DNA of 54,475 bases, from NCBI GenBank assembly GCA_035504095.1, contig DATJSN010000021.1, forward strand, positions 1 through 54,475, given 5' to 3'. Both the position numbers and the translations under genes were made by a program. The notes below the pieces were generated by a model. It had not been told where the DNA came from, searched no databases, and saw nothing but the letters and a program-made list of their open reading frames with translations. This DNA is from DATJSN01 sp035504095. GTDB taxonomy: Bacteria > Planctomycetota > Phycisphaerae > WQYP01. Positions 52,512 to 54,475 of this stretch are shown here, one piece after another. Position 1 is the stretch's first letter, and each line of letters begins with the position of its first letter.

Positions 52512-52525
52512 TTAGAGGCTCCTAA
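52512..52525. promoter_or_regulatory. AGAGGCTCT-like motif, site 7 (cysC)
   Basis: TTAGAGGCTCCTAA, a near-palindrome 12 bases upstream of the cysC start, in the 287-bp gap before the aquaporin gene. Otherwise this gap shows no gene. Confidence 0.35.
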
Positions 52526-52787
52526 ACTAATGGCAAAACAACGACAAAAGCTCCTCATTGGTAAAGCAAGAGCATCTTGCGCAAGCCAATACATATAAAA
52601 CCTATCGGTATAGTATATATTCGCCACTTAATTTATAGTCATTTCGCATCACAGAGGCAAGTTTGTGTAAAAAACCGCCGAAATCGGCCTGGGGGCTGGA
52701 ATATTTGACTCCATGTTGCATACGGAGCCGGAATCGCGGAAAGTATTGCGCAGAATGACAAGCTCGATTATTTGAAAGAATTTAAGT

Positions 52788-53423
52788 ATGCAGCTCATGA
52801 AAAAAATGATTGTGGAATTCATTGGCACGTTTTTTCTGGTTTTTACAGTTGGGATGACTGCTTTGCGTACCCCCGGAGGCGTGATCGCTCCATTGGCGAT
52901 AGGGTCGGCGCTAATGATCATGGTTTATGCCGGCGGCTACATTTCCGGCGGGCATTACAATCCGGCGGTGACACTGGCCGTGCTGTTGCGGGGGAAAAAA
53001 ATAAGCCTCAAAAACGCGCTGGGCTATTGGGTTTCCCAGATTGCGGCAGCATTTGTTGCCGCAAGTATGGTGCTGTATATGAAAGACAAAGGAGGTATGC
53101 CTCCGTCTTTTGAGCCGAAGGGGCCGGTATTCCTGGCGGAATTTCTTTTTACTTTCGCCCTGGCCTGGGTGGTGCTCAACACGGCCACTGCGGAAGGGAC
53201 CAAGGGGAATTCCTTTTATGGGTTGGCCATTGGCTTTACCGTAATGACAGGCGCTTTTGCGGTTGGACCCGTATCGGGCGGTGCGTTTAATCCGGCCGTG
53301 GTAACCGGGGCCGCCCTGATAGGGCTGATTTCGGTTGGCTATGTATGGCTTTATATATTGGCGAACCTGACGGGTGCGGCGGTTGCTGCGGTAATATTCC
53401 GGATGGTTGCTGAGTCAAAGTAA
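52788..53423 (+). CDS. Aquaporin (MIP family)
   Basis: A 211-residue channel with six helices and both NPA motifs: SGGHYNPAVTLAV in the first half and SGGAFNPAVV in the second. The first is close to AqpZ-type water channels. Length is slightly under the usual 230. Two ATGs (52788, 52797) could start it; neither has a strong ribosome binding site. The next gene follows at 45 bp. Water or small-solute transport is likely; glycerol specificity cannot be judged by eye. Confidence 0.92.
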   Translation: MQLMKKMIVEFIGTFFLVFTVGMTALRTPGGVIAPLAIGSALMIMVYAGGYISGGHYNPAVTLAVLLRGKKISLKNALGYWVSQIAAAFVAASMVLYMKDKGGMPPSFEPKGPVFLAEFLFTFALAWVVLNTATAEGTKGNSFYGLAIGFTVMTGAFAVGPVSGGAFNPAVVTGAALIGLISVGYVWLYILANLTGAAVAAVIFRMVAESK

Positions 53424-53468
53424 ACTTTTAGCACCCTGGGAACTTTAGGGAAGAATTAAGGAATCAAG

Positions 53469-54215
53469 ATGCCGGAAAAATGGATGAAGTTATTGGGTTG
53501 GGGATCATGTGCCGTTGGTTTTGTGATCTGGCTTACCTTTGCCATACTCGCCCTTCCACTTTCGAACGAAGCGTTGCCTTATGCCTTTGGACTCCAAAAG
53601 CCGCTGATGGGAAAAGTTTTGAAGGTTCCGGTGTATTCGCATGAGATGGTTACAAGTCAGAATCAGACCGTGGCGGAACTTGAGCTGCAATTTGATAACC
53701 CTGATAAAAACGCCAAGCCTGCGAACATTACGGGATATATCGTGGTCAAAGGAATCACCGCCAGTGCGCTGGACGCGCTGGGATTGCTCAAAGCTGGGGC
53801 AGAAATTCAATGTATTAAAAGAGGCCCGGATTTTGAGCCCATTTCATACGAAACGGGCGATTTAGTCATCACGTCATTTTTGGGCGCTGTGGTGTGCTGT
53901 GTCGCCTTCACAGGAATTATATTTTTTCAAATATGGATCGGCTTTAAAATACCTGATCCCAATGCCAAATGGGTCAGAAAGTATGCCTTAGCGGGAAATA
54001 AATTTGTTTACGGCGGATATCCTGTCAGATCGATTGTCTTTTGCCTTGGATATCTTTTTCTTTTGGGCTTACTGACATGGTATATCCATAAGCTGACCGT
54101 GTTTCCGCTGGAGTTCACCAGCGCCTTGGGCATGAGAGTTCCTGATCTGTTGCTTCTGGTTCTGCTGGTTTATACGGCGGCGCATTTCGGAACTTTGGGC
54201 TTGCGCAAACCTTAG
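53469..54215 (+). CDS. Membrane protein with extracytoplasmic domain, unknown function
   Basis: A 248-residue protein with helices at about residues 10-32, 133-155, 190-210 and 225-242, and a hydrophilic segment 35-130 (LELQFDNPDKNAKPANITGYIVVKG) after the first helix. The layout, with a first helix, a beta-rich loop, then helices, resembles DUF3592-like proteins, but I cannot assign it. AAGG lies well placed before the ATG. It follows the aquaporin gene by 45 bp in the same direction. Confidence 0.75.
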   Translation: MPEKWMKLLGWGSCAVGFVIWLTFAILALPLSNEALPYAFGLQKPLMGKVLKVPVYSHEMVTSQNQTVAELELQFDNPDKNAKPANITGYIVVKGITASALDALGLLKAGAEIQCIKRGPDFEPISYETGDLVITSFLGAVVCCVAFTGIIFFQIWIGFKIPDPNAKWVRKYALAGNKFVYGGYPVRSIVFCLGYLFLLGLLTWYIHKLTVFPLEFTSALGMRVPDLLLLVLLVYTAAHFGTLGLRKP

Positions 54216-54224
54216 ACTTTTTTT

Positions 54225-54336
54225 AGCCACAGAGAGCATAAGGCGGCTGAGCCGCAGTTTTGAGTTTTCGGTTTTCAGTTTTCAGGTTTTACCAAGAAGG
54301 GCGCGAAGAGATTTAGCCACAGAGTTCACAGAGGAC
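54225..54336. repeat. Dispersed repeat array (CACAGAG / TTTTCGGTTTTCAG)
   Basis: Contains TTTAGCCACAGAG twice (54224-, 54312-), a GCGGCTGAGCCGC hairpin (54243-54255), GTTTTCGGTTTTCAG and ACCAAGAAGGGCGCGAAGAG. Parts recur at 35616-35697 and beside the left window edge. No gene is seen. Confidence 0.5.
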
Positions 54337-54475
54337 GGGACTGTTGCCCAAAGCCTCTCTGAAAGCTCATTAAATCCGTGCGGTCGTCGGCGCCAACAGT
54401 GCATCGATGAAAAATGGCACCGGGTCTATAAAGCGCATGACCTTTTGCATCATCGCAACTCGTGGCCGGTATCTC
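54337..54475. repeat. Right arm of the 139-bp terminal inverted repeat
   Basis: Reverse complement of 2-140 with 5 mismatches. It begins GGGACTGTTGCCC, IS-end-like, and runs off the window, so the element it belongs to is only partly seen. Confidence 0.8.

Noticed and set aside
1..54475. Circular element closed by its terminal repeat
   Set aside because: The end repeats are inverted, not direct, and housekeeping genes (recA, clpB, ssrA) show a chromosomal segment.

Overview
The window looks like a stretch of a Planctomycetota chromosome, probably class Phycisphaerae. This is inferred from the gene style: very large exported PQQ/TPR proteins, many signal-peptide proteins of unknown family, LPS-permease genes, and short T(T/S)(Q/R)P linkers in exported proteins. 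No rRNA is present to confirm it. Both ends of the window carry the same 139-bp sequence in inverted orientation (2-140 and 54337-54475, 5 mismatches). The window therefore probably stops inside two copies of a repeated, possibly mobile, element.

Layout. 0.2-5.1 kb: a secreted two-repeat protein, a possible structured RNA ending in a good terminator, a MoxR ATPase, a class V aminotransferase-like enzyme, a DUF433 antitoxin with a collapsed DUF5615 toxin, and a small membrane protein. 5.5-15.7 kb: an MTA/SAH nucleosidase, a 1558-residue double beta-propeller/TPR protein, a polytopic membrane protein, a histidine kinase with a periplasmic CxxCH heme motif, a DUF4352-like secreted protein and a GH88/GH105 glycosidase. 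15.8-29.3 kb: a minus-strand cluster visibly richer in A/T than its surroundings. It reads as a tandem triplication of a four-gene unit: propeller protein, single-pass membrane-anchored Ig-like protein, secreted beta-sandwich protein, TPR-like exported protein. Copies have been lost unevenly and relics remain at two junctions. I recognise no described system here, and it is the best candidate for something new.

29.5-43.5 kb: two LptF/LptG-type permeases, a CE15-type glucuronoyl esterase, a TolC-like lipoprotein, a 1128-residue protein combining carboxypeptidase-regulatory-like, thioredoxin and Sel1 domains, RecA, a TatA-like protein and ClpB. 43.7-45 kb: a PIN/Phd toxin-antitoxin pair and tmRNA, with an inferred tag of 18 codons. 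45-48.5 kb: a GbsR/MarR-type regulator in an apparent operon with a DCC thiol protein, a TIGR01777 epimerase and a DUF2071 protein, divergent from a second DUF2071 protein across a shared operator/promoter. 48.8-54.2 kb: an AEC transporter, a tightly overlapped cysC-PHP-cysH sulfate assimilation operon, an aquaporin and a membrane protein.

How parts fit together. Sulfate assimilation is coherent: CysC makes PAPS, CysH reduces it, and the PHP protein between them is well placed to remove the by-product PAP. GH88/GH105 and CE15 point to use of plant or algal polysaccharides. A short motif, AGAGGCTCT, recurs just upstream of several unrelated genes (moxR, the large propeller gene, an lptF/G gene, recA, the AEC transporter, cysC) and may be a shared regulatory element.
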